DNA from: Amphiura filiformis
Lineage: Eukaryota; Echinodermata; Ophiuroidea; Amphilepidida; Amphiuridae
Direction of reading: 5' to 3'
Length of the DNA stretch: 64,000 bases
NCBI RefSeq assembly: GCF_039555335.1
Contig: NC_092642.1
Span: 23,107,262 to 23,171,261 of the forward strand
A program made the position numbers and the translations under genes. Shown here in pieces: positions 25,601 to 40,600 of this stretch. Every line of letters begins with the position of its first letter. Position 1 is the stretch's first letter. The notes beneath the pieces are model-generated. The model was not told the DNA's origin. It worked only from the letters and a program-made list of their open reading frames with translations, and did no database searches.

Positions 25601-28600
25601 ATTGTTTGGTTACTTTTTGAGAATTTGTCTAGGACAGGTAAGATATCAAAACAATTGAACAGATAATGAGAATTTTTAAAGAAATTTGAAACATATTAAG
25701 TGATAAATATTAATATGCAAATAATCTACATGTATATACTGTATACATTTTGAAATTTAACAAATTGTTAATATTCTTGTAATACGTCATGAGAATTTCA
25801 TTTGATAAAATGTCAGTGAAAGGAACTGGGATGGAGTGAATTATTTTCTTCTTGGGATAACTTTGATCAGCACACTGTTGCTGATACAGACATGTTCAGC
25901 ATTCAAAATACACAATTAGTACTTTAAAACAAGAAAATTGGGTTTCCCTTAATGTAGCAAATTTGATATGAAGCTTATACACTTAGTTTCAGAGAAGAAC
26001 AGCAGCCCCTTCCTCAGATTGATTCAAGTGCCCTGTTAATGAGGGACATACGCAAAACTTTGTTTGCACCGACCAACGTTTTGACGCGTAATTGGCCAAT
26101 CAGATTACCGCGTCAGTTTTTAGGATTGTCAGACAATTGAATCAGCCATCAGAACCCCACTTCCATGTTTACGCTGTGCACGCTCTCAAAATGTAAATAA
26201 GTGCCGTTAATTCAGAAACTGTAAGTGTTCATATTGATTGTGTTCCCATATAGAAACAATTGATAGCTGATTTGGATCAAGTGTGTGCTTTACTAGGCTC
26301 TGAGTATGAGGCTGTGTGTAAGCTTGCTGTCCAGGCTGTTGCTCCTCAACTCATTGGGGAAATTGCTGCATTATTGGTAAGTACTGTGGATGGGTCTATA
26401 AAGCCTCAACTCACAATCACCTGCTCCCACAAAATGAGCATAAAGTTGCCCGGGCACTATAGAAGATATAGCCCATTGATTATGACAAAATTTAAAAGGA
26501 GGAAATATTGATGTTTGAAGACTAAAGCAAGGAGCCAACTTTATGCTCATTTTGTGAGACAGTTTGTAAGATACCTTTTGCTCATCAAGTTTTTGCTTTT
26601 TGCAAAACGACTAAAACTGGAACATATAATAGGTCAAATTGATGATGCAACACTGTTGACCTGCTGTATGCGTTTTTGCCAGAAAATGACAACACACACA
26701 GGAATTTTCATGTTTAAACCTACCTGCAAACAAGCACTGTCCTCAGTTCGACTAAGAGGTCTGCAGTAGGTTGCAATTGCATGTGAAATGCATATTAGAG
26801 ATACTCCCTCTATTTGGTATTTGAAATACCGACCGCAGTTGCTGGGCATGTTTCATTTAGCAGGTATCATACACAGCTATACATATGCAAATAATCCACC
26901 ATTTTGTCCTATGCCTGTCGATAAAAAAAGTGTGAATAGCAATGCACAAGGTCTGTGAATGCTGGCACACACTGGTAGGGGGTGTATGCACAGCAGCTAA
27001 AGGGAGTATCCCATTATGCTTTGCGGTACCATAATAGAACTAAATATGTCATAGAATGTGTGTACAAAATCCCTCACTTCAACTTTCAATTACTTGCTTA
27101 GAGGAGCTTAGACTTTTGTTTAAAAAGTATGACCCCTGAAGTATTGTGAGACTGTACATAACTTTCAATCTCTAAGCGGCACATGTTTATATTTTGTATC
27201 CATTTGCTATGGTGTAAGCAGATATACTGCAATGCATGATGGGATACTCCTTTCAGCTGCTGTGGGGTGTATGTGTGTATTATGATTCCAATTGAAGAGT
27301 TTTTAGCGTGCTGGCATAGTATTTGCTAGATACATAAAGTTGCTACTTTATGACAAGTTATTATTTTAATTTGGCAGCATCTTGGTACCCAACCAATTAT
27401 CATCAATTATATCGTATGTTGAACATTATAGAAGAAAACAGAGATTAGAACTGTTGAGTGAATTTCACAATTGTGATATGATTTCCATTTATTAGGATCC
27501 TACCAGTTTTTGCAAGACAATACAGTGGTGCCCAAGTCCAGGAATGCCAAAACGAGTAAGTAGTTCTGATGAATATTACTTTGGTGATGTACATAAATCA
27601 GTATAGAACCGATCACCTCTTTTACTGCATCGGCAAATCTCTGATCCTTTTTGTTTTTGATCGGCCAATCCAATTCAGATTTCCAATGACACTACCCTGT
27701 GACGTCACTCAAACATAGTTGATTGCGTGCTTCGGCAATGTTCGGAAGACCCACATGGAATTATTTATACTTTCATTCATTTATGAAAACATTCCGCTGT
27801 ATTTACGTAAATGTTTACCTTAGAAAATCATCAGTAATGCTAACTTTCATCAAATGTTTATCGTAAGTATTTGTTTGTAATTGAAAATATAGATGAAATG
27901 ACCTGTTTTCAAAGAAATGAATAGCTGACTATTGTTTTATTGTGAAAGCATTAGAGATCGGTTTGTTAGATCGGTGAAAGTAACAAATATCTACCAATTC
28001 AGATTCAGATCAGATAAGCTTAAAATCGGCCTGATTTAGAACCTCCTAATCTGATTGGTTCTACACTAATATAGATGGCTTGCTTGCCTTTTTGTGTTCG
28101 CACTTGCTCCAAAAGAAAGTTGTCCAAGAGGTTTTGGTCATGTGGCCACATATAAATTAACACTGCAAACTATAAAACCTATATGAAACCAGATTTGGTA
28201 AGGTAGGGTTTGAGGTATGAAAATTAAATTGCTGGCCATTACCTCAAATGTGATGCGATCAAGCAAAATCAGTCGGAACTCTGAAATTTTGATTTTGAGA
28301 TATAGCCAAACAAAGGATATACTGCGCCAATAAAGTATCCTTACACTTGGAAAAATAATCACAATTTTAAAACTGAAAAATATTGGGGTAAATTTGTTTT
28401 TTTAATAGATGCACTATCTAATCCTGCACATTATGATACCACATTGAATCCAATGTGACCTCAAGAAGTAAAGTTACAAGCAATTGAATAGACAAAGGTC
28501 GAGTTTTAAAAGTGCCATTCACCACTCTCAAACCAGATGTCTAGTCTGTGGAGTTTGAATAGGGCAGTTTGTCACTTTTAAAACTGGACCTTAGTCTAAT

Positions 28601-31600
28601 CAAATGCTTGTAACTTTGCTTCTTGAAGTCACATTGGATTCAATGTGGTGTCATAATGTGCAGGATTAGATAGTTCATCTATTAAAAAAACAAATTTACC
28701 CCAATATTGTTCAGTTTGGAAATTGTGATTATCTTTCCAAGTGTAAAGATACTTTATTGGCGCGGTATATTTCCTTTTGTTTCCTGTTATTTTGGAAACT
28801 CTTTAATTGCTCATATCTTTGCAACTGGTTGTTCAATTTCAATAAGGTTTATGCAAAATGCAGCTTTGTAAATGCCTCTTACTATCCTATAAGAAACTGA
28901 AAATGCTATAGATCCAAGGTTACTTTCAGTCTTATCACTTGCTGAGTATGTAAGTACACCAAATTTTGATAATTTTGAAGATTCCTGGATTTCGGAGCGT
29001 AACGATTTAATGATAGTGCTTAAATAACCGCTTGATATTTTTGTTTCTCTTCTTGAAGGTGAAAGCCAATGACCCATGTATGGATTGTTCTACATTTTTC
29101 AAAGATACCAAAGATATGCTGAGTGATGTTACCATTCAGGTAGAGTCTGCTTCTCTATTTCAGAATGTGATGTTATTTACTGGATAACAAAACATTTATT
29201 AACTGATTATTTTGTGAAACACAACATGACTCCAGCCCACCCACTATTTGGCCCCTTATCAAGTCTAAAATGTGAAGGAAAACATAAGAAACTTGGGTGT
29301 ATTTGGCCCTCGATCATGTAAGTTTGAAATGTGTTTAGACCATTGTGGCCTTTCAACAATAAAGTTGAGAACACCAGGCCTAGGAGGACATATGGCGATA
29401 CTAGATACAAATAAAGTGTGCAATAATTGAAATGAAAGTAAACCCAAAAGCAAGAAAAGTGGAAAAAGTTAAAACTGGTCGAATTGAGACTGCATGTCAT
29501 ACCCACAGTGCACTTGTGTATTGCTACAGTGGCGATTACATGCATAAATGGGTATCAAATATTATTTCATCTGATAATTCAAGAGCAGGTTGTTGACAAA
29601 AGATTTTACAGTATCCACTTGTTCTTTTCTTACAGCATGAGTTGATTGTCAAGATATCAGGAGTGTGTGATGCCCTCGGTGACTATGCCAATGTATGCAC
29701 TGAAGCGTTGCAGACAGTGGTTCCCATTGTCCTGGATTTTATATCATCAGAAGTGGTAGGTACAGATCATTTTGTTATTTTACATTTTAAATCTAGTTGG
29801 TTTATGTGGAAGCTGACTGGAAGGCCAATAAATTGATAAAGATGCAGTCATTAGCATAATAGCATCATCAATTGAACTCAAGGCACCTCAAATGCAAGTG
29901 GCGCAGTAACTTTGGCACCAAATGGAAAATCGCTGGTAGTGTTTGTGTAATTGCTAGTAGCATTTGATCACCAAAAATTTGTCTGTCGTTGCAAATCCTA
30001 GCATTTTACAACCATAATTTATGAAAATAGCCATCAAAGATCTTCTATAACATGGGGGCACAGTGGTGCAATGGTACAGGCTCTGCCTTGCAATCAGTAA
30101 TTGCAAGTTTGAGCCCCGGCCATGCCATCGTGTTGTGCTCTTGGGCAAGGTGCTTTACCTTACTTGCCTCTCTTTACCCAGGGGTAAAATGGGGATCTGT
30201 TAGGAATATTGTCCATTGAGCGCCACCCTAAAGGTATGAGCATATAATTTTATATATCAAAGTAGCTTTACATACCAAAGTTGGTGGTAGACCACATTAT
30301 ATGTGGCTTTACGTTATCCTGTCGAACATGAGAAGCAAAAATGAAACAAATCATTGAAAATTGACAAATCGTTGAAAATTAAGCGGTCAAATAAAGGTTT
30401 CTTGTTGACTATGTGACTGACATGTATTGTAATTAAAATGTGTTATTTTAGGCACCTACTGACATTTGTAATACCATCAACTTCTGCCAAAGTGGAGAAA
30501 AACTCAACCTTTACAAAATGGCTGTCAAGTTCAAAGAACAGGTATGTTTAAGGGTAGGGTAAAAGAGGGCATAATAAGGGGGTGTTGGTAGGGGCAGTGC
30601 CCCTTAAGCAAAAATATTTTGAGGGAAATCAGGATGAAATAATGAAATCTATATATCGGTCCTTTTTTGGATCTTGGCTTCTTCCTAACAAGACAAAACA
30701 ATTTAAATGACCAAGCTTTCGTCCCCATCTGGCTGAACAGGTTGGTTACATGCCTGGTATTCACCCTTTGCACGGATCTGCCATCTTGCTACCAAAACGA
30801 GGTGCTCCCTGCGAATGCATGCGCAAAAAGTGCATTTTTATTTTTTTGTTTGTTTGTTTGTTTACCCAGGTTGGTCCGTGAGGAACACATGCTAATCCAT
30901 GGAAAACCATGGACCGTTCCAAGCTCATACAAATGCACAAGCCTGGATAGCCAGTGTAGGCTAATATATGCATGCTTGCGCTCTTTTCCAACAATGCACC
31001 GTAAGGCTTTTGCGAAGCATATGCGGTAATTAAAGCACACATTTGACAGGCCCACACAGACCCACAGCACACACATTCTGGGTAGAACCTTGTTTTGAGA
31101 TGACCGTGCAAATAAATCAGAATGATACACAAATTAATGATTAAACAAAAGTTACAAATTCAGACAAATTATGCATTATGAAATCGCATAGCCTGAGATC
31201 AAAATGGTTGAAAGTAGAAAAACATACGAAAACAATGAGCTTTAAAATGTAGATTTTGTCCACTTCCAAGATTTGGTATCAAGAAATGAAAGGAGGAAAA
31301 GTTTAGCTTTTTTTAGGTCTTTTTAAACCTAATAAAACCCTGTTTTATAAAATATATTTATGTAACACATTTTTCTACTTTCTTAGTTTACAGCAGATAT
31401 GTGTACAGACTGTAAGATGTTCTTTGGTGATGTTCAGAAAGAACTCATGGATCCTAACAACCAGGTATAAAAGTCTATTTGCAAAATAAAATTAAGAAAG
31501 CATAATGTGTTTATGAGCCATCATCAAGGTTTCCCCATAAGGAGTAATATTAGATTAATAATAATAATAATGATAATAAAACTGTACAACTGAACAGGGA

Positions 31601-34600
31601 TATACATAAGATAAAAACAACTGTTCATCTTTTCATTTAGTAACTTGTTTATATTTTTGCAGCAAACCATTATATCAGCTGTTGAGCAGGTGTGTAGTCT
31701 ATTAGGTGATCTCTCCAGTGAATGTCAATCTCTTGTTGAGCAGTATGGATCTACTGTCATCAATGCACTGGCACAAGTATTGGTGAGTAGTACAGAAGCT
31801 TTTTGTTTTCTTTAACAGTTTTACGTGCACAATTTGTACGATCCTATACTGCTTGGCACAGGCAGGCAGGTTGAGAAGAAATTCTACAATTATATTTGAC
31901 ACTGCTTCACAATCAGAGAAATAAATACTGATAAGCTAACCTCACATAAACTGAATATAGTTGCAGGATTTCTGACCTTATAAGAACATTTTGGGTGAGG
32001 AAGAGAATTCTCACCTAAGGCAAGGCCAAGGCTTGTGAACTCTTGCAGATCGTATTCTCCTTGTCTACATCAAAGCGCTATAGACTACTCGGCCATCTAA
32101 CCCACCAATGACTTAAGTTTACTACTATATTGAGTGAGTTACTGACTGATTGACAACAAAGCGAGTAATGGTGTGATAGATTAGTGTTACAGTTGGCTGA
32201 TTGATTGATTGATTGATCATTTAATTGATATGTTTAATTTTCACAGGACCCCCAAAACACCTGCAGTACAATAGGTTTTTGCAGCAGCACACCAAGACTG
32301 AGGGTGAGTTGTTATTAATGTGTACATCCATATCAAAATGATGCACTTGTTGGCTGCTACATGCTCTTTTTGCATAATAGGTAGGAATAAATACCAGACT
32401 CATCTCAAGTGGAAGTCATTTCAAATCTTCCCCAGGTCACTTGGTTTTGGAAAATAGAAAACATTCCTAAAAACCATGTCACTTGGGGATGATTGAAGTG
32501 ACCACCACTTGAGATGAGTCTGGTATTTATTCCTACCTGTTAATTAAAAAGAGACACATGTAGCTGCCGACAAGTGCATCATTTTGATATGGATGTACAT
32601 ATAAGTTACAAAAACATACCTTTGTTAAAGACCCTGCTAGGATCAAAAGCTCTAAACAGGCTGTTTTTGTGGATAAGCAGTTTCCAATAGCTCGCTTTTT
32701 AACTTAAAAATTAAAACTTTTGTTATGCAAAACTATGCCTCTGTGTAAATGGTAGTTAAGTGCACATAAATTGTTTGTTGGCTTATAACATGTATAGGTA
32801 TATATTGTAGTTCTCTACTACATCAGACTTAAGGATCAATATAATCAAATCAAATCAAATTTACTTATACCATCTCGTGATGCAATGAATCTGTTATAAT
32901 AAATGGTAATTAGATGAAGAAATACTATGACATGATTTAATTAGAACTTACATGACCAGCATGCACTTGTTTACAATAATTATTAATGTTTAAATATGAT
33001 TGGATTACAAACATTGCATCAAATGTTTATGAGATGTGTATTCAGGACAAATGCATGTAATACAATTAACCTTTGTGGAGGTCAACTGAAATGGAAGGTA
33101 CTTGAACAATGTTTTTTAAAAATTTTATTTGCTTCTTTAGTTTTTAATTTCATTGATTATTTTGAATCACATTTCTCTTCCAATGTGATTAAGAAAGCAC
33201 ATTTATTGAGTCACATTATGTTCGCATAGTTTGTACCTTTCAATATTATTTTGATATTGTATACCATACAGCTCAAGGCAGCAGACCCATGCACAGATTG
33301 TGTAGCATTCTTCAATGACACCAAAATGATGCTTAGTAATGCCACAGTACAGGTTAGTGTCTTATTAGCATGTCTCCAGTGAAGTCAAATCTTTTTGAAG
33401 TTTGTTTCAATGTTTTTAACACATTACGTAACCTATGTAGTAGACTACCTTTGATATTAATATTTTCTTTCCTTTGGGCAAGCAAGTTTGAACAAGAAGT
33501 AAAGTAATCATGCCCTTATACCCGGGGGCTTGACTGAAATGGTTTTACCCATTTTACTCTGGTTTTGGGGTTTATATACATCTCCCTGCACATATTTTCT
33601 TTTATTTTTGATCAAATGTTGCTATTGGTCATTGTAGCTGACTGTATTTTGAATATGCTGAAGAACTGTTTTTCTTCACATGTTTCTTTCAAACACTTTT
33701 CATTGTTATACATATATTGACCAATAATTGTTATACTCTTTGTACCTCTCTCTCCTTTTCCTTTTTTCTCCTGCTCTCTTCTCTTCTGTTTCACATCCCG
33801 TTGTTTTCTCCCCTTTTCGCTCCCACTCTTTTTGGTATCCCCTCAGGTCATGCCACTGGTAATATTGTTATGTATGCTTTAGTTTTATGATTGTTTCTCT
33901 AAATTTGCAGAAAGAAATACAGAATGAGCTTAAAATGGTGTGCAGCTTGTTGGGTGATCTTGCTGATCAATGTAATTCACTTATTGATCAATATGGACCT
34001 CTTGTCTTTGATCTGCTACTACCAGAATTGGTGAGTCTTATATCTCAACAAATCAAAACAAATTTACATATTATGTAAAGTAAAAATTTCTTTTAAACAG
34101 AATTTTATATACTATGTCAATTGTAATTGTTTTCCTTGTTTCACTTTATATTCAGGATCCATCTAGCATTTGTGGCACAATCGGGTTCTGTCAAGGCGTA
34201 GACAAACAACAGATGATTACAGCTCTCACAAAAATGATAATCAAAGTAAAAATGGTGAGTTTGTAATTGCATTTGAGTCTACATGATTGTTACAAAATAG
34301 GTAAATGGTTCAAATGATTACTTTGTGCAATAATGTAAAGGAATAAATGATAAATTAGTTATTCAACTTTAATTTTGCATACTTTCTTTCAGCTTCCCAC
34401 AGCAGACTTGTGCACAGACTGCAAAATGTTCATGGGTGATATACAGAAAGTACTCATGGACCCTTACAACCAGGTAAGTATATAGTCCCTTTTTTGAACA
34501 CTGAAAATTTTCATAAAATCAGGCAATCAAAACATGTACTATTGGCATTTAAAAAAATGATGTGTCTGTGCAGGACTTGAGGAGGAGGCAGGTTTTCCCC

Positions 34601-37600
34601 ACCAACCTACAGTTGACTATCAACAACTGACAAACAGTTGATATTGTGACAAGTTATTGTAAGACATTGAAATCATATAATGTGATTCAACCTATTTCTG
34701 TTTACAAAGTAAGTAAAAAAATATAATTTACAGACAATTTTGTATTAAAATATTAAAATTAAATTCACATGATTTTTATTTATTGTGTATTTTTTAATGA
34801 CAGAAACTAATTATTGCCGAGGTAGGACAGCTATGTAGTTTGTTGGGTGATCTCTCCACTGAATGTGAAACACTTCTTCAACAGTTTGGCCCAACTGTCA
34901 TCAATGCTCTTGTACAAGCTTTGGTAAGTGTTAATGTTATTTGTTTCATTAGAGAATGGTATTTTAATAAAAAAAAATTTTAATTTGATAGTGACTCTTT
35001 GCAAAATCAATCATATCAGTGACATGCCCAGAAACCTACAACCCCCAGAAGTGTAGGATTCCACCCAGGGGATCAGGAGGGGGGTGGGCAGAGTGGCTGA
35101 AATATGCCTAAATTTAGACTGTATTTTATGATTTTGCTAAAAACTGGGCGAGAGTGCCTGAAGCCCCCACATCTACCCCCTTGGCACTGCTTAGATATTG
35201 ATTTGCAGTGTGAGGTCTGCCTACTATAAATTAGATATGTAATGTTTGTTCATACAGACTATAAAGTGGTACTTTTGTCCTGAATTTAGTGGAACCATTT
35301 TCATGAAATACCTTAATATTATGGTTGAAACACCTTAATATTATGGTTTACAAAAGTCTTACTGGCAGTCTACCCCCAAATCTGAGCAATATTTTTAATA
35401 CTGTTTCTGACATTCATAGCTACGGGACAAGAGCTGGTTTTCAGGGAAATTTGGTCCTATCTCTCTGTCGCAACACATCGGACAGTAGAAAATTTAGTTA
35501 TGGGGGGGCTTTAGCATTCAACAACCTTCCAACTGCTGCTAAAGCACCACTTCCAGCCAAGCTTGGAACTTTTAAAAGAATTGTATCTTAATGCTATTTT
35601 TATATTTTTAATATATATTTGCTATCTGTACCTAAGTGTCTTTTAGTTCCAGAGTTTGTAATTTTGAATGTATTTTAATATAAAATATTTATTGTTTTTG
35701 TAAATTGTTAACCATTTTGATGTATTTTGATTGACCCCTGGGCACCCATGAAAAACAGTGTTCACACTGATTGGGTTTCCCCAGGCAAAATAAGATCTAA
35801 TAAATAAATAAATAAATAAAAATTTATTTGTGACCATAAATCTGTTCTTGTATATTTGATTAATGTGTTCTTGTGTTTAAATATCCACAGGACCCTCAAA
35901 GTTCATGCAGTACTATAGGATTTTGCAGTGGCCATATGAAACTAAGAGTAAGTTAAAATAAAAAGCACTTTCCCACTTTTGCTTTCATTTTCTATAACTT
36001 CTTATTTACAGAACATTAAAAGTAAGTTTTGTAATGTATTCACTTTATGTGGAATATAAGTTAAACAGGCCATATCAGGCCTTGCCATCTAAATTTTAAA
36101 GGCGAGTGGTTAATCACTCGCTAGCATGATTCTAGGCGAGTGGTCGAATTTTCATAAATATTACTTATTTGGGTGTAATCAAGTAGAGCTTCGGTCTTAA
36201 AGCGGTATTTATGTATTTATGTTGAAATGCGTGCAAAACGTGCTAAATTTTTTTGACTTTCTACGATTGGAGGGGGCACAGAATCGATTCAATGCTGAAA
36301 TGGCTGATTCGATGGCTGATTTTGGGAGATTCGCAGCGAGTGATATTTGGTGTCTATGGTGAGTGAAAAACTTTCACTAGAAATCGAGTTTGGGCGAGCT
36401 GTGGCGAACGAGAGCGATCGCTGGCCTCAAACGGCAAAGCCTGCATACAAGATAGGGCAATGTGGATTTGTCAATTTGTCAAGAATGGTGAACTATAGCG
36501 CTGGATGATGGTCATATGATTACACCCAGCATGTCTGCAGGACTGCTTAAGGAAATCAGTTAGTAGCTATGAATCAATGCCAAAGCTTTCCATATGGGCC
36601 TTCATTTGGATGTAACCAGGACATATTTAGTCAGTCCTGGTTTTTGCTTTACTCCTTCCAAGCTTAACGTTCCCTCCACAGGACAGCATACCCAATTTAC
36701 ATAATTCTAAATGAACCACAGTGAGAATATATACAGCATTTATTAAGCGCTATATCAAAATATTACCACAGCGCTGTACATGTACAATATTAAAAAACAC
36801 AATAATGTAAGATTAAATAACATAATTAAGTATTAAAAAACATAATTAAGTATCACATACAACAATAATAAGAATGCAAGTCTGAATTTTAATCTACAGA
36901 TGTTGCCAATTGAGCCATTTTCCCAGTGCCAATTGAACATGGGACTGTTATGCTTTCCCATGCTCTTATCTTGAATATAAGTAATCTTATATCAGCTGAG
37001 CATTTGTTTTCAACATATGTTTATTATTGGTGTGTCTTTATTAGGTTAAAGCTGGAGACCCTTGCATGGATTGCAAAGCTTTCTTCAATGACACCAAAAT
37101 GATGCTTAGCAATGCTACAACACAGGTGGGTAGCAAGTTATAATCTGTTAAAATCACAGACCCTAGTAGGGTCTGTGATTACATTCTTATTGATTATTCT
37201 TTTTGATAATTAAAAAAATTCCTTTTTCGATATTTTGATTCTACACATGAACTTTTTATTCACTGTCGTAGTGCATGTTAGAATATGACCGTTGCCAGGT
37301 CAACTGGATCAGGCTTTCCTTGTTACTGAACCACTGATCGAAATGATCACAACACAAAGCCTATGGCATATCAAAATTCGAACAGGTGCTTGAGCCCAGG
37401 CTTGGAGCAGTAACCAATGGTTACTAACGTGCACTACGACAGCGAATACTGATGAAGACCAAGCAAGTTACTATAAATCGCCCCACTTTGTAGAGGATCA
37501 TGTTTAAATTATTTTACAGTGTGACATCATTTGTGCCTGGGTTGCTACCCCTGGATCGCTACCCCCGAGTCGGCGATCCCTGGGTGGCTACCCACACTCA

Positions 37601-40600
37601 GCGAAACACCTTATGTGTGCCATGGGTTATAAGGACTTATCTGTATGTGTTTGTCATAACAATTTTTTTTTAAATACAATTGTTATATATTGACTATTGT
37701 TCTGTTTCCACATTTCAGAAGGAAATTCTGAATGAGCTTAAGATGGTGTGCAGCTTGTTGGGTGATCTTGCTGATCAATGTAATTCACTTATTGATCAAT
37801 ATGGACCACTTGTCTTTGATCTGCTACTTCCAGAATTGGTGAGTATTTTACTGCAAAGAAAAAGTATAAACAATCTGTCCCATCATCTAGTCTTTGTCAA
37901 AGACTACTTGTGATTAAGGGGGCTGCAAGTGTGGAACCGGAAATCTAGCAAACACTGGTTTCTGTGAGTGTGTTTTTCTCTACCTATGGATAATATAGGT
38001 ACATGGTCTTTAGCACAGACTACCGATCATCCAGATGTTGTTTTGATATTCTAATATAAGTTTGGCAGGGTGTTACTATAGTCTGTATACCTTCCTCGAG
38101 TCAGTTAATTCAAATATAGTTTTGACAATTTCTCAAAAACTGTTTATTTTTGCAGGAATGTGTTATTCTAGTTGGATCCCTTGCATCATTTGCTATCTGA
38201 AAATGTATACTTTTATACATTTGTCATCATTAGATTTGGAGATACATACAATAAAAAACAATATCTAAATTACCGACTTGAGCAAGGTATACAGACTATA
38301 CCACAGTGTTGTCAATCTGTGTTCCTGTTGTGCTTTTGTTCTGTTATTCTTGTTGTTGGTAGTGTCCAAGTCCATTTCCTTTAGACACAGATAGAGATCT
38401 CTTGTGCTTTGTCAGTGTCCTTCATGGTGACAGAGCAAGCCCTGTCACAAATGCTTGCAATGGAGTGCTGAAAGCCAAAATTATGACATGCCAATAACAT
38501 GCTATAATGGGATCAGAGGCTTATTATAATCTGCTAGGGTAGTTTGGAGGCATTGGAAGTTTTCATGAAATTGGGTCCTTGGTAGTTACGGGACTGGTCA
38601 TTTATAGTTATATGTGGAGGGATTGTTATTGTGAACTGGATATTGTTTCCATGAAAAAAGGGCAATACATTTTGGGTAAAACTGGGGAAACATAACGCAT
38701 AAAATGAAGCACAAAATCTTAGGGCAAATGTGAGGGGTAACACAGAACATCATGTCTGAAAAATGTGTGAATAACCCATTCCTGCTGGTGTAAATATCAA
38801 TCAGTCCCTAAATGTTATATTTAACATTTGTTTTACCTGATAGGATCCAACCAGTATCTGTGGTACCCTTGGTTTCTGTCAAGGCATGGATTATGAAGAA
38901 CTTATATATCCACTAGCCAAGGTGGTCATCAAACTAAGAACAGTAAGTAACCAAATCGTCGGCAGAGTGCAACACTATCGTAAGTGCAGAATACAATAGC
39001 TGCCACTTGCAAAATTTCAATAAATGTGCTTACTTTTAACCAATAACACTAGAAAAAACACCCAACTACATGTAAAGGTGATGCCTTGGGGTTAGCTTAG
39101 TGGCCATCAGGAAAGTATACAGAACATCAACACTTTACAATGAGTATGATGAGGGGATTGTGCTTCAAACAAAAGGTGTTTTACAAAAGGCAGCTATTAC
39201 ATTCTACTGCACTTACGATATTGTTGCACTCTGCTGACGAAATGTCTTTTATTCCCTAAATACTTAACCCGATCCACACGGGTGTAAACTGCAGAAAACA
39301 AGTTCCAAATTTTACAAATTTCAGAATTGTATAATTTCATGACCATATTTGGAATCAGCATGAAAAGTGCATAAAAATGAGTACAAGCAAGTGACTACAA
39401 AATTTGTGACTTTCATATTTACTTGCAAGTGTACTTTATACAAATGGAAATGTTTTTCTCAGTTGCTGAAACTTGCAGATTGCTTTATGTGTTGAACACC
39501 TGTTATACAGTTACACCTAATCTTAGCTGAAAATTTCTGTACTCATATTTATAGCTTCCACTTGCTGATGTGTGCACGGATTGTAAGGCTTTCTTTACCG
39601 ATGTCCTACAAATGCTAAATACTCCTGCAAACCAGGTAAGACAGTCATTTAGAATAAAAAACATGGATTTCTATATAGACTTGAATTGATGAATAAGGAA
39701 GACCACTGTTAACAAAAAAGGTCCCAAGATCGATCCTTGAGGGATTCCTAAATCCATGGAAGCAACTTCAGAAACCCATGGACCTATTTTATTGAAAGCA
39801 TTTGGTGTCCATTCTGTACCATATGCTGGCAAAATCTTAAATGAAATCAGCATTTATTTTTTCAGGCAAAATAACACAAGAACTGTTGGAGATTTTGATT
39901 CCCTAAGCGAAAAATGCATTTAAATATTGGAATGTTGCTATCTTTGTGGGAAACTCGGCTTATCTACATATATGTACATTATGTTTCTTTCATTGAGTTG
40001 AACACCAACTTACAACAATTTTGTTTATTTGTAGCAAACCATAATTGCAGCTTTGGAGCAGGTATGTCCCTTATTGGGTAGCCTGTCCAGTGAATGTAAA
40101 TCACTACTAGATCAGTTTGGACCAGTGCTCTTCAATGTTCTCACGAACTGGGTAAGCAAAGAAAATTATTCTATGAATAAGCCTTCATTGAACAGTACAA
40201 GTTGAAGTAGTTGTAGAATCAAAGTTGACTGGAAATTTGTGATATACGATCATGATTGGATTGTGTAAAGCTGTTGAAAGCTGTATTCATTCAATTGATA
40301 TTTCTACTGTAGTAAATAAATAGGCCACATCTGTTTTAATCAGTGTATGTTTACTTTAACCAGATCAATCAAGGAACACAATTTTCTAATGAAAAAAAAA
40401 TGAAATTAAGTTCATGTTTTCATTGTCTTTTCTATTTTCAGACTCCAACAGATGCCTGTAATACAATTAATTTTTGTGGAGGACAGCTGAGATTGAAGGT
40501 ATTTCACTAAAATGTTTTGTGATTTATTTTTAATTTGATTTTATTTCAATTTTGTTCTTAAGTTGTTGGATTAATTTCAATGAAATTTCTTTACTTTATA

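Noticed and set aside
30061-30120. A functional tRNA gene
   Set aside because: The A- and B-box-like motifs belong to a SINE head. No cloverleaf with a proper anticodon stem can be drawn, and a SINE body follows.
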